From the NCBI GenBank assembly GCA_032718475.1, contig JAUCBJ010005520.1:62001-126000 (forward strand): a stretch of 64,000 nucleotides of DNA. The letters are read 5' to 3'. Origin of the DNA: Nemertoderma westbladi. Taxonomy: Eukaryota; Xenacoelomorpha; Nemertodermatida; Nemertodermatidae. A program made the position numbers and the translations under genes. This document shows, one piece after another, positions 52,371 to 63,168 of this stretch. The notes beneath the pieces are model-generated. The model worked only from the letters and a program-made list of their open reading frames with translations, did not search any database and was not told where the DNA came from. How positions within the stretch are numbered: position 1 is the stretch's first letter; each line of letters begins with the position of its first letter.

Positions 52371-53344
52371 TTTTTTTAACTTTGGTAAATGCGGCGTCTT
52401 GATTGTCTGTCCATACGAATGCGTTTCGCGCACATAATAATTCACGTAGAAATCAGTCATTGAGATATCACTACTGTAATGACCCAGTTGATTGACCAGG
52501 CCCATGAAACTCCGCAAGTCCGTGATATTCTGAGGAGTTGGAAATTCGCTAATCGCAGGGAGTTTACCAGGTTCGGCGCAATTCCATCCTTGGATAATAT
52601 ATATCCCGCAAATTTCACTTGTCATTGAGAAAACTGGAATTTGTCTTTGTTAATAGTGATTCCATTCTCCCTGCAACGTTATAGGACTTATCCTACCCGC
52701 TTATGATGCTCAGCGACATTTGTGTCCTTGATAAGGATGTCGTCAATGATTTTGTAGACTTTTGAGAAGCCATCCATCGCCATATCTCCGCGAAAATTTT
52801 AGCTATCTCCCGAATTGATGAATCCAATGGGTGCTCTACAATAGCGGAATCGCTCCTATGGCGTAATGAATGTTGTCAGGTCGTGTGATTCTTCGGCTAA
52901 TTCCACCTGCCAGTACCCAGATTTCGCATCAAGGACACTGAACACGCATGCTCCTGGTGTTCTATGTGAGATAATGTTGTGTGGAGATCGCGCTGTGTGT
53001 ACTGTCAACTTAACCTGACTATTTAACTTGGTCAAGTCAAATGTCATTTGGATTTCGCCCAGTCTGTTTGTCTTGTTGGTTATAACTATGGGGTGGCTCC
53101 ATCCTACGGGTTGGTTGCTAATGCGTTCGATGACGCCCTTTGCCAGCATCCCATCTATCTCTTTTTTTTTTGCTTTGTCTGCATTTAAACAGTATGGTTT
53201 CACCCCATCTATGAGTTGTATGTTCATCGGCAGCCCCAACATAGTTGGGAGTTCTCCAGGTTGATCAAACACGTCCTTAAACTCCTGTAGGAGCTTCTCT
53301 CCTCCGCAATACAGAAATTCTGGTATTGACCACTCCGACCACAT
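52359..53344 (-). pseudogene. pol: Gypsy reverse transcriptase
   Basis: The frame 52856-53344 holds FKDVFDQPGELP, KKKEIDGMLAKGVIERI, GWSHPIVITNK, MTFDLTKLNSQV and VFSVLDAKSGYWQVELAE (motif A). A frameshift follows. Near 52730 a KIIDDILI block stands at the YxDD position. The later connection domain is in 52359-52625 (LPAISEFPTPQNITDLRSFM). Order and motifs are Ty3/Gypsy. Confidence 0.85.
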
Positions 53345-53935
53345 AGGTTGTATGTTGCATTTTCCACTTTGCAGTGCCCGCTGAGCGGTACAGGGTCACC
53401 ACATTTCATGCACTTTCCAGTCTCCACCTGTTGCTGTCTCACATTCTGGTAGGTGTCTCTGGATATTGCCTTTCGCCGTGGGCTGTTGTCCCCAAGTTTA
53501 TTACGTTGATAACGACTTCTAAATCAAGTTTGTGCGCGTCCATGCTGAGCATCGGTTTGGTTTACCACATCCACGCGGTGTTGTAGACGTTGTGTTTCTC
53601 TGCTGGCGACCTCCTGAGTGTGGCAGAACTCGATCGTCTCTGTGTAGTTCAATTGTGGATGTTTTCCAAAAATTTCCTCCCGAGTTTTATCGTCGTTAAT
53701 CCCGCAATCGACTATAGTTTGACGCCAGTCATCCATGTTCATTTGTGCGATTTCAGCATCATTGAATGCTTCACTAAGGCGTGAAAGGTATTCATCAAAT
53801 GTCTTTCCTTCTGATTGTCTCATTTTTATAAGCTGGTATCGGTCCAACTTTATGTTATGTTGCGCCCGAATATACCCGTGTATCAAGTAGGCCTATAGGG
53901 TAGGGTAGGTAAGTCCGGATTGCTGCGCCATGGTC
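53224..53935 (-). pseudogene. Gypsy gag and nucleocapsid-protease region
   Basis: The gag part (53524-53886) has MRQSEGKTFDEYLSRLSEAF and DDKTREEIFGKHPQL, which fit a Ty3/Gypsy capsid C-terminus. After a frameshift, 53224-53442 has two cysteine pairs (CMKCGD, and NLCGRSGQYQNFC), a degenerate pair of zinc knuckles. No aspartic protease DSG/DTG motif is readable, so that domain is eroded or deleted. Confidence 0.75.
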
Positions 53936-53968
53936 TGTAAAGAAAGCAGATATATAGTGTAGTGAATA

Positions 53969-54086
53969 AGTATAATAATTGAGATAACCACAGTACTGCT
54001 TAATTAATAATAAATCTTACACCATAATATATATAGTAAGTAAGGGGCGAGCCATATATTGCAATAGTACCGTCCTACATGGATAA
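53969..54086 (-). repeat. Gypsy element, right terminal repeat (5' LTR)
   Basis: See the partner at 50890-51009. In element sense it contains TGTAGGACGG and ends near GGTTATCTCAATTATTATA. At under 125 bp it is short for a Gypsy LTR. Confidence 0.7.
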
Positions 54087-54304
54087 ACCACATACCAAAA
54101 TGTGTAGCAGCTTTAGGTCCTACTTGTACTACTTCTATTTATGATTTGATCATTTGTTATATTTTAATAAGATTACAAAACCGCCGTGGAAGACCGGATG
54201 AAATGAAATTAAATAAGTATTTTTGTGGCTATGATTATCTCAACTGAAATGGAATTTAAAAATCATGAAGCCAATTCTAATTAATTTTAATTTATTAATT
54301 ACAG

Positions 54305-54488
54305 AGATCCTAGGTGCAAGTCATTTAATTATCGTAACAAACAATCTTCTGGATTCTGTTGTCAATTAAATAACCAATATGCTGAAGATGTCAACACAAC
54401 AGACCTGCTTCCATCTGAATCCTATGACTACATGGCAATCAGTGATGATAAACCGGGAACATCTGTACCACCAGTTAGTGTCCACACA
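54305..54488 (+). CDS. Host gene exon 2: second half of the PAN/Apple-like domain
   Basis: The acceptor TTAATTACAG|A fits the phase-2 end of exon 1 and restores Arg at the junction. The frame reads DPRCKSFNYRN, then SGFCCQLNNQYAEDVNTTD and SYDYMAISDD. The Cys and Asn-Tyr spacing continues the pattern begun in exon 1. Two in-frame donors in phase 0 are possible: ACA|GTAATA (end 54488, chosen) and AAT|GTAATG (end 54503). Either fits the phase-0 next exon. Without splicing, the frame stops at 54510. Confidence 0.6.
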
Positions 54489-57401
54489 GTAATATACCAT
54501 AATGTAATGTAGGAGAATAAGCAATTGATAGAGTACCTAACTGTAGTAGGCATTATATATTACTATTGATTGGATAAACTAAATATCACTGGCAGACACG
54601 TTAGGCCTTTATAGATAACATAATTATAACAATAAGTCAAGAGTCAGCTGATCGCCACATTCTCTCCTCCACTAAGAAGAGTTCCTGCATCCATACCAAT
54701 CTGGTTGGCACCAACTACTTTGGGAGCATCCTGATCATTGAGGTTCCATTATTGGAGCCTCATTTACGAGAGGTTGAGTTAATGGAGGAGGTTCCAAAGT
54801 TATAGGTGATTGCGGAAATTCTTCAGTGGTTTTGAGATGGTCACAACTGCCAATTGTAATGTGACGAACTCGTCAACCAAACCTTGAAAACTTGAAATGA
54901 ACAAATCGGCGAACAAATATTGGATCATTGGTAGCATTCCTGCATCTACATCTATCTAAAATGTATCACCCTTACTGGGTTAAAACGCCAACCGGCCGCC
55001 CTTGGCAGGGTTCGGCCTACTATACATTGTTATCAGCTGATCGACAGACAACCTGATAATTGGTAATCACACCAATGGTAATGTGGCCTTATAGGTGATT
55101 AGCTCTAATATCTTATCTAAAATCTTATTTTTTTTTTAATAACTACACCCCAGACGGGGTAAAATGATGGTAAAATCTTATTAAAATCTTAATCTTTAGA
55201 GCTTAGCTCTAAAGTAGCCTTAGAGTTGATGCGCCCTACTACTCTTTGGATGACAATATCACACCATCTCCTACTTTAAAAATTCCATTGAATTGAATTT
55301 TTGGGCTCAATTTGGGTTAATTAACTAATTTACTAGTCTGATGTTTGTTCTGGCCAATATCGTTGGTAAATGTTGGCTGTTGTTCCCTTAATGCAATCCT
55401 AAGAAGCATTGATTGCATATAAATAAATGCATATCATAAGCGCAAAAAATAAATGCATATCATAAGCACAAAAAATAAATGCATATCATAAGCGCAAAAA
55501 ATAAATGCATATCATAAGCACAAAAAATAAATGCATATCATAAGCACAAAAAATAAATGCATATCATAAGGTTCAATCAATCAAAGATCTTGTAAAGCAG
55601 CTGAAACAATTGCTGCTCCACTTTTATCTGAAGTACCATATCAATCGCACTCCCTAGCTACTGTTGGCATTTATAATTTCATTTGTGTGGAGGTGGTTGC
55701 TGTAGAAACTCTGATGTTGTCCCCCTTCATCAACTTCAAATATAGGGAGAGTCTTCAGTTTCATCTAACACCTGCACATCTGGGGAATGACAACGTTCTC
55801 TCGTATTGGCTGCTGTTGAAGAAGCACCACATTCCATTGCTGTTCCGATTTGTTGTTCTCTGATCAGTTAGAAATTTCCATCAGTGCAGTGGAACCTTGA
55901 GCCTTTTTCCAATGGTACATTGTAATATAATGTAATGTAATATAATTCTCACAACGACAAGCAGCAATTTTAATAAGCTTACTAGAATCATCCTTGAATA
56001 TTAGTAATTTACCAATATATGAAACATCACCTTGAATCTTCGATTTTTGTAATACAACGTGGTAGTTGTCATTATATTTTGTATCATTTTATTAATATTC
56101 ATAAAGGAGATTGACGCTTTTGTTGACATTGCTGCAATATGTATCTATTGCAACCTTCCTAGTTATTTCGTTTTTGGTAGGTGAAACGAGCATATTAAAT
56201 AACAGTGCAGCCAGTTTGTAGAAACTATCACTGTCGGAATGTATATTACTTTCGGCACTCAGCACTCACTCAATCATTCAGGATGTCAAACCCAGACTAA
56301 ACATGGTGAAAACGACACACTGGCCCATCGAATTTTTGGTGGAAATAATTCACAACATGTCCAGGGGCCTTAGAAAATACTACTTTCAGTGGCTTGTTTT
56401 CATGGAAGTGAATTCAAAATGAAATAAACTCAAACACCACGACCACCCACCCCACCACAACTGCCAGCAACAGCGCTATCGCTATAGATCCAGGGCGATC
56501 CCAGAGTCTCCCAGGAAAGTTAAGAATGCATGCTGATCAACTCCATTGATGAATACAATAAGGTTCAATTACATCATTGTGGGAAGGTAATATATTTGGT
56601 TTCATTTCGGTTAAGTGCCCAACTGTAGGATATTTTAGCAAAATCCTCAGACGTACCTGGGGAATGGAAGATTGTTCCTCACTAATTATTATTATAAAAC
56701 TATTTTATATTTCAGATCTAATTACCTGAAAAAATTAGTTTGCCAACCGTTGGATTTGCTCATTCTAGTGCTCTTTGGGGAAACGCATCATTAGGTCAAT
56801 GCTTTGTCAACTTTGGTTGTTAGGTCATGCACATCTTTAGGTCCTGCTCGCCCTCTATTCTAATACAGTAATTTACCAGTAGTATCATTCATTTGATGTT
56901 AGGTGAGGATTAGTTGGTAAGCCTCAAGTACAGTGTCTTGCAACCGTAAGACTGAGAAATAATCTAACAATTTAGCAGAATTTCGGACATTATTGCCTTG
57001 ATTGGTTTAGGTTTATGTTATGAATTAGGGTTACATGGCACTAAATTTGGGATCGGGACATGCACAGTATTACTTACACTACAATAAAGTTAAAGTTATA
57101 AATTATAAGTGTTGGCAAGAAAATGTGAAATTTTAAATTTCAATGAAGGTCTTATTGGAGTGATCTGAAATTCAAAAAACGGGATTTTTATGTATTTTTT
57201 GGCATCATTTCGCAACTTTCCTACCGCTTTCACTTCAAATTTGAAATAAAAATATTTCGATCAACCCTAATGCAACAACTATCAATCACGAAAGTCATAA
57301 AAATCATGTATTTTTTTAATGAAACAAACCACTTCAATTATTTTATGTTTGAAATGCATGACTAATAAGCCTTCTCACATGTGTTTTTTCTGTTGTTTCA
57401 G
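54489..57401. other. Intron 2 with small repeats
   Basis: No gene is seen. It contains the 26-bp array at 55419-55570 and a short RTE fragment (about 56505-56555, minus strand; matches 18505-18550 by CCCAGGAAAGTTAAGAATGC). Fragments near 54640-54990 could be pol-like but no motif is firm. Confidence 0.5.
55419..55570. repeat. 26-bp tandem array (about 6 units)
   Basis: The unit AAATGCATATCATAAGCRCAAAAAAT, in which R is G, A, G, A, A in successive copies. The alternation suggests a two-unit step in amplification. There are no spacers, so it is not CRISPR. Confidence 0.9.
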
Positions 57402-57471
57402 TGCAAATGTAAAAGTGGAACTGAAGAAATTGGTTACGTGGAGGAAGTATGTCTCCTGGAACAAAAAAAAC
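57402..57471 (+). CDS. Host gene exon 3 (short, Cys-rich)
   Basis: A strong acceptor (TTTTTTCTGTTGTTTCAG) and donor (C|GTGAGT) frame 70 nt. Entry phase 0 and exit phase 1 match exon 2 and exon 4. It encodes CKCKSGTEEIGYVEEVCLLE, three cysteines in 23 residues, suited to an extracellular disulfide-bonded module. I do not recognise a domain. Confidence 0.6.
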
Positions 57472-57925
57472 GTGAGTAATGCTATAAATACACTATGGTA
57501 CAAGTCAGACTAGTCATTAGTAGTATAGGATGAATTTACAATCATGACAAATATGTTTAACAACCGGTATCACTTTCGAAATGTTTCGAAAATTTATCCG
57601 TTTTGAAATAATCAATTCATGTTTGTATCCGCAATAATTTTTATTGTCCGTTTAAATCCTTTTTTTTTGTCCTTTTTTTTTTATTTTTTATGTCCTCCAA
57701 AAATCTAATGTTCGGTTCCATGCTACCGGTTTCTCTACTGCTGTTCTCTCAGGCTATCAGTACCGGTATTAGTATATATAGCACTATTTTGCTGTATTGT
57801 ATGTACAGATGTAGGTATAAAGCAGGTATTTCTGTATTTTAGTTCCGGTACCGGCACCGACTGCTGTAGGCCTACTGTGTTGCCTACCATTTAAATACGG
57901 TACTGGTAGGCCTAACGGCTGACTG

Positions 57926-58620
57926 GTTGTTTTGGTTAGAAAATCCCGCCTCTGTAACCTGCTCCTTTCCCCCGCCTCTGTAACCTGCTCCTTTCCCTCA
58001 ATTAGTTAAGTGATCGTTTATTGTTTTGGTTAGGAAATCCCGTCTCTGTAACCTGCTCCTTTCTCCCAATTGGTAATGTTATCGTTTATTGTTCTGGTTA
58101 GAAAATCCCGTCTCTGTAACCTGCTCCTTTCCCTCAATTAGTTAAGTGATCGTTTATTGTTTTGGTTAGGAAATCCCGTCTCTGTAACCTGCTCCTTTCT
58201 CCCAATTGGTAATGTTATCGTTTATTGTTCTGGTTAGAAAATCCCGTCTCTGTAACCTGCTCCTTTCCCTGATTTGGTAAAGTGACTGTTTATTGTTTTG
58301 GTTAGAAAATCCCGCCTCTGTAACCTGCTCCTTTCCCTCAATTAGTTAAGTGATCGTTTATTGTTTTGGTTAGGAAATCCCGCCTCTGTAACCTGCTCCT
58401 TTTTCTCAATTGGTAATGTTATCGTTTATTGTTTTGGTTAGAAAATCCCGTCTCTGTAACCTGCTCCTTTCCCTCAATTAGTTAAATGATCGTTCATTGT
58501 TTCGGTTAGAAAATCCCGCCTCTGTAACCTGCTCCTTTCCCTGATTTGGTAAAGTGACTGTTTATTGTTTTGGTTAGAAAATCCGGCCTTAACCTGCACC
58601 TTTCCATCAATTGGTAATTG
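57926..58620. repeat. Satellite-like array, ~70-bp unit (about ten units)
   Basis: The unit includes GTTTATTGTTTTGGTTAGAA and TCCCGYCTCTGTAACCTGCT. Two versions alternate, one with CCCTCAATTAGTTAAGTGATC and one with TCTCCCAATTGGTAATGTTATC, making a higher-order unit of about 136 bp. It lies wholly in intron 3. Related single units occur at 3240-3305 (inverted) and 3460-3580. Confidence 0.9.
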
Positions 58621-59634
58621 TTTTTGGCTATGAAATGAGTGTTTTGCTACGTCATGTGGTAATCGATTATCGACAACAACCACAAACTATTAAATTTAGA
58701 GTCTTTTACCACAGGCGCATATGGAATTCTATCTCATAGTCTATAAATCATGGAATGTTTTGGCACAGGCATAGTGAAACCAACTATCCGACAGACCAGA
58801 AATCAACAAATTTTGAATGTTTTGGCATAGGCATGTTGAAATCAACTGTCTGACAGTCCAGAAATCAGCAGTCTGACAGTTTGAAGAAATACATGTACAT
58901 AAAAAGTCATTAAAAGGACAACAAACGTCATTAAAAGGACAACAAAAGTCATTATGCACAATTCGTAAAAATTCGTAAAAAAGGACATAAAAAATCACTG
59001 CCGTTTGTATCATCAGATAATAAATTGACTAAGCCTAAAGTAGGAGCTGTATTGAATGTTAACCAATTTAATATATAAATTACTACAATATTATATAATT
59101 CAACAAAATCCTATTAAAAATATTGCAAGTAACCAGGAAATTTAATATGTAGTGTGTATAATATCTATACATATATATAGTATGTATAGTACTATGTATA
59201 TCAATATGTAATGCTGAACACAGAATACAGGTCGATGCATGTCGATTTTACCCTTGAGAGGTATAATTTTGATTGCAACAATAATATTCATGACCCCATC
59301 TGCTACAATTTGAAGAAGACTATTATTACATAATAATTAATACCTATAATTAAAATAATTAATTATTATAATTCTATAGTTAATAAAAACAGTATATCAT
59401 TCGGGGGATGGAATTTATAGGTCATCTAATTAATTGTTTAAAGATTAGCAAACAATACAATGTAATTGCATTGATAAAACCCATAAATAAAACTTGGATA
59501 TAAAATGTAAAATCGGGCTGCAAAAGATCACTTTCTGAGCTAAGAAAGGAAAATTGGATACAACTTGTCTGGATACAAGCGGTCCGTTTACCTTACAAAA
59601 TGAAAAATACGAATGTGCGAAGTTAAGAACAATC
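58621..59634. other. AT-rich intronic stretch with a ~64-bp duplication
   Basis: At 58750-58870 a unit with GAATGTTTTGGCAYAGGCAT and CCAGAAATCA is doubled. At 58905-58955 GTCATTAAAAGGACAACAAA repeats. No gene is seen. Confidence 0.5.
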
Positions 59635-59760
59635 GGGGGGTAGTGTCCGGGGGGGATCTGGGGGGGAAGTGTCCGGGGGGAAGTGTCCTACTTGAGCGGG
59701 GGGGGAACTGTCCGGGGGGGAAGTGTCCGGGGGGGGGGGGGGGGGGGGGGAGAGTGTCCG
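59635..59760. repeat. G-tract array (GTGTCCGGGGGG type), G-quadruplex candidate
   Basis: At least five spaced repeats of AAGTGTCCGGGGGG or a near variant, closing with a G run of more than 20. Many G-tracts of 6 or more on one strand make stable quadruplexes likely in single-stranded DNA or RNA. The Gly/Pro open frames on both strands are composition artefacts. Confidence 0.8.
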
Positions 59761-60215
59761 AACACCGTTTTTCCTTTATTGTTTTTGTTTTCGGTTTTCT
59801 GTTTCTCGTTTTTCTTAATCTCTTCATCTGTGAAAATTCCCCGGCAACCCATCACCTTAATCAATATGTAGACATTTATCATTATTTTGTATTCTACCTA
59901 ACCATGCGCTTAGAGTAGACACCTTATAATCCTATGTAACCTACCTAATCCAATTACACCATTTAGTATGTAGACACCTGGGATTTCCCTATCAGCTTTT
60001 CCCAATTCAACCCTATATTTGTACTTTAGATTGACAGCTTACAACTAACTCTATGTATTTTCCCTTATCACAATTACCTTACATTATATATACACGTTAA
60101 CCTTTTACCTTTAACCTTTTACACGTTAACCTGGGTTAAACTATCAGGTATTCTCCATTAAAACTTATATATATATATATATAGACCCCCACCTTTTCCT
60201 GTTAGTTGCCAGTAC
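59761..60215. other. Intronic AT-rich stretch
   Basis: It contains repeated CACGTTAACCTT and TTTTACC words near 60092-60135 and a (TA)n run at 60165-60182. No gene is seen. It may be the untranslated end of the element carrying the hammerhead-like motif. Confidence 0.35.
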
Positions 60216-60255
60216 ATAGTCTGATGCAGACCAGTAGGTCGAAAACGTTTACTAT
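60216..60255 (+). ncRNA. Hammerhead-ribozyme-like motif (type I, minimal helix III)
   Basis: The order ATAGT (helix I, 5'), CTGATG with CA, GACC-AGTA-GGTC (helix II), GAAA, AACGTT pairing on itself (minimal helix III), T, ACTAT (helix I, 3') reproduces a type I hammerhead. ATAGT and ACTAT are complementary, and so are GACC and GGTC. Compared with the usual core CUGAUGA, one extra or changed base (C) occurs after CTGATG, so activity is doubtful. Such minimal forms are known from Penelope-like and related retroelements. It lies about 90 bp before host exon 4. Confidence 0.5.
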
Positions 60256-60347
60256 TGGATCTTTAATTAATATAATATAACCAGCTAAAGACCCTCAATA
60301 CTTTATATATTTTTTCTATCATCTGTACACTATGATTACTATTGCAG

Positions 60348-60521
60348 ATGATGGTGAATGGACAAATTGGACTACTGATACAAGCTTATGCACCAATCAT
60401 ATACCACCGGAAGAAACTGGAGGCATCATAGTGAGGTTTTGCGTGAAAAAGAGATGGGGTGGTGGTTGTGAAGGCATAGAAGAGCTACACCCTTGCATTG
60501 TTGACACAATGGGTTATTATG
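60348..60521 (+). CDS. Host gene exon 4 (Trp/Cys-rich, TSP1-like start)
   Basis: The acceptor ATTGCAG and donor G|GTATGT bound 174 nt; phase 1 in and out. It encodes DGEWTNWTTDTSLC, which recalls the WxxW...C start of a thrombospondin type-1 repeat, then FCVKKRWGGGCEGIEELHPC, with five Cys in all. A full TSP1 fold cannot be claimed, since the usual CxRxR block is absent. The Cys content agrees with a secreted or extracellular protein. Confidence 0.65.
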
Positions 60522-60865
60522 GTATGTAATGATGATAGAGATATTTGTTTTGGATGGGGGAAACCATTTCAGTATTATATAGTATATAATATATTATTTA
60601 GATTAGTTAGCACAATAGTTTTAATGTTTATCCCCAATGATATGTTGAATAACACCTAAATACTTCGATTAGACATTATACTGTAGATATACTGTAATTG
60701 CCATTATTATGATTATACTGTGATATTTAATACTGATTTGAATCCATAAACAGTCATATACCAATTATTGAAACATTTCGAAATGATATAATAGTGTAGT
60801 TTAAGTAAGCAAAATAATGCTATACAATGTGTATACAATGTTGTGTTCCTTGTATAATATTCCAG

Positions 60866-61020
60866 TATATGTACTATCAAAGGATACGGCCCTCAACAGT
60901 AAGAACCCAGTAAACTTTCATTGGCACCACAAGCTTCGGTTCTGCACTGAAAAGTCCAACCCTCAAAGATGTACTCAATCAGTATTATTTCCAGATCCTG
61001 TACATCTGATTGAGCACTGA
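60866..61020 (+). CDS. Host gene last exon
   Basis: The acceptor AATATTCCAG restores Val at the phase-1 junction. The frame reads VYVLSKDTALNSKNPVNFHW, RFCTEKSNPQRCTQSVLF and ends IEH with TGA at 61018-61020. RTE-type LINE sequence begins within ~10 bp of the stop, so the natural 3' end may have been cut or the last codons changed by the insertion. No polyadenylation signal is clear. Confidence 0.6.
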
Positions 61021-61029
61021 ACATATTTC

Positions 61030-62345
61030 AGACTGGACAGACTGATGAGGTTCTGATTAAGGACATGGGGGGAGGTTGGCGACTTGCCCTCGCTTCAGCA
61101 GATGATAGTGGCAATGGTGGAATTGGTCTATTGATGAATCCAACTGCACATGCAGCATTTGGACAACATAGACCAAATCTCTAACCGCATCATCCGTTGC
61201 CACTTCTCATGTTCTGGAAGACTGGCTAAGAAGTTTCCTAAGGTGGTTCTGATTGTGTGCTACTCTCCAACTAGTGTTGCCCCTGTAGAGGAGGTGGAAA
61301 ATTTCTACCACGATCTACAAGCAGCTACTGATGGAGTGGATCAGCATGCATTCTTAACATTCCTGGGAGATTTTAATGCAAGTCTGCATCAATCACCTAC
61401 ATCGCCCTGGGTCTATAGCAATAGTGTTAACCGAAATTCTGTCCATCTTCAGGATTTTATCTCTGGAAATGGATTGTTTTCGGCTGGAACCCAGTTCAAG
61501 AAGCGAACTCGAAAGCTATTAATGGACTCATAGTGGACACATTGGTCACAAGTCCCAGATAGACCATATTCTGTTTCGTAGGAAATACAGGAGCTCTATA
61601 CAAGACTGCAATGCATTTACACTTCGACCCTTCTCCAGTGATCACCGCCTTATTGTGGCCAAGGTAAGACTTAGTCTGCGTGCTAGCAGAACAACGAAAT
61701 CTGCCTTGCCGCGGCATGACTGCTCCTCTCTGTTGCAACAGCCAAGTGCGAGATCCAGCTTCACACTACAGCTGAGCAACAGGTATGAGGTTCTTGCCTC
61801 TGAGGCGGCAGATACAGTAACTGTGAGGGCTATACTGCCTTCACAGAGGCAGTTAAGTTAGCAGCTGCAGAAACAGTTCCTGTGTACCCTCGAAACAGGA
61901 AACGGGTCCCCTGCCTGGACTGACAACAAAATTCAGAAGTGCCGAAATGACCTCTACAAGGCGCAGAAAGAGTCCCGACTCAAACAGACTACAGCGGCCA
62001 AGAATGCAGTTAAGGCTGCATCTAGGTCCCTGAACAGGCAGTACTCTGTTAATTTACAGGAATTAATAAACCAACAGGTTGATGCCATCAATGATGCTGA
62101 CGACAGCAGGCAATCATCCCAGGCATGGAGATCGATCAACTTGCTTGCTGGACGAAAAAGCCAACCAACCACCAAGGTTAAGGCTGAATCACCAGCCGAT
62201 CGCCTCAATGGTTGGAAGGCCCACTTTGAAAAGCTCCTCAATAATGACAGGGTATTGCCTGATAACTTTATAGAAGTAAAAGTGTCTGAGTATGTACTCC
62301 CAGATATTCCCATTGGTGATATATCCTTTGCTCCTTCACTCCTAC
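61030..62345 (+). mobile_element. RTE-type LINE copy (endonuclease and linker; 3' half missing)
   Basis: It begins at CAGACTGGACAGACTGATGA, matching the minus copy at 18815. The endonuclease frame 61150-61533 has FLGDFNASL and the upstream GGGWRLALASADDSGN in a different frame. The SDH-type end lies near 61640 (FSSDHRLIVAKV, frameshifted), and the linker follows to about 62340 with VLPDIPIGDI. Homology stops there, before RT. Missing 3' sequence is atypical for LINE truncation and points to later deletion or recombination. Confidence 0.8.
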
Positions 62346-62821
62346 CAAATTTCAGATGAATCTGATGGTTGGTTCTATAATTACACAGCTACCGGCGAAA
62401 AATACAAGTTTGAGAACTCTTATGCAATTTTACGTATCCCATTGAATTCAGAACCCTCACAAACCCATTTAACGCAAGAAACAAGATGACTCAATCAATT
62501 TATATTTGATGGATTTCAAAATTTGGTTCTAGCACAAATTTTGCAAATTCTGAAATCCAGTTTTTAGGAAATTTGAGATGTCTCGTTAAATAAATTATTA
62601 AACCCGTTTAATTATTTATACGGGCTATATTTATACCACTGAAATTGAATTCAGAACCCCATAAACCTGTACAATGTGTGACACAATGTGAGATTTTCAC
62701 AAACAATTGAATTATTTTTAATTGTTTTCTAAAAAGTTCGTGCAGGCGCCAAATTTTGCACATAGCAGCAAAAAATATATATGCCTGGAGCAGCAACTCG
62801 TATAAATTCCATAATGACTCG
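62346..62821. other. AT-rich non-coding interval
   Basis: No gene or repeat boundary recognised. Confidence 0.35.
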
Positions 62822-63168
62822 GGACAATTCGTACGCGGACAATTCGTACCCGGATAATTTGTACCCGAATTTTTTGACGGGTACGGATTATCCGGATACT
62901 GAAAGTGCGCTATAATGATTTGTTATACCAGCTAGTTTTTTCTACTTTTTTATAAATGTTATAGAACACGTGTTAGTTATCAATTTTGATAAATATTTTT
63001 GTTCTAGAACACATTTTTTTCTAGAACATTTTTTTGGAAAAAATACCATCCTACTGTTAGAAGGTCAAATATTTGTTCTAGAAAAATAAACCTACATTAT
63101 CTGTACCCGGACAATTCGTACCCCTCAAAAAAAATTTCTGGTACGAATTGTTCGGGTACGAATTGTCC
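62822..63168. mobile_element. Short TIR element with subterminal repeats (MITE-like, 347 bp)
   Basis: The left end GGACAATTCGTACGCGGACA and the right end GGGTACGAATTGTCC are inverted repeats. On each side the ~15-bp unit GGACAATTCGTACCC is doubled, giving clustered subterminal sites like those bound by transposases. The interior is AT-rich and non-coding. No sure target duplication is seen. Confidence 0.7.

Larger units (their letters stand above)
50890..54090 (-). mobile_element. Ty3/Gypsy element with very short terminal repeats (defective)
   Basis: Direct repeats of ~115 bp at 50890-51009 and 53969-54086 flank gag-to-integrase remains on the minus strand. The gag start ATGGCGCAGCAATCC lies ~40 nt inside the 5' repeat. 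The integrase core is deleted and many stops are present. It ends 215 bp before host exon 54305, so it lies in the large intron. No matching target duplication is visible at the outer ends, so LTR edges are approximate. Confidence 0.7.

Noticed and set aside
55419-55570. Possible CRISPR-like array
   Set aside because: Direct tandem units without unique spacers, in eukaryotic intron sequence.
59588-59918. Pro- and Gly-rich frames around the G-tract array
   Set aside because: Homopolymer translation artefacts on both strands.
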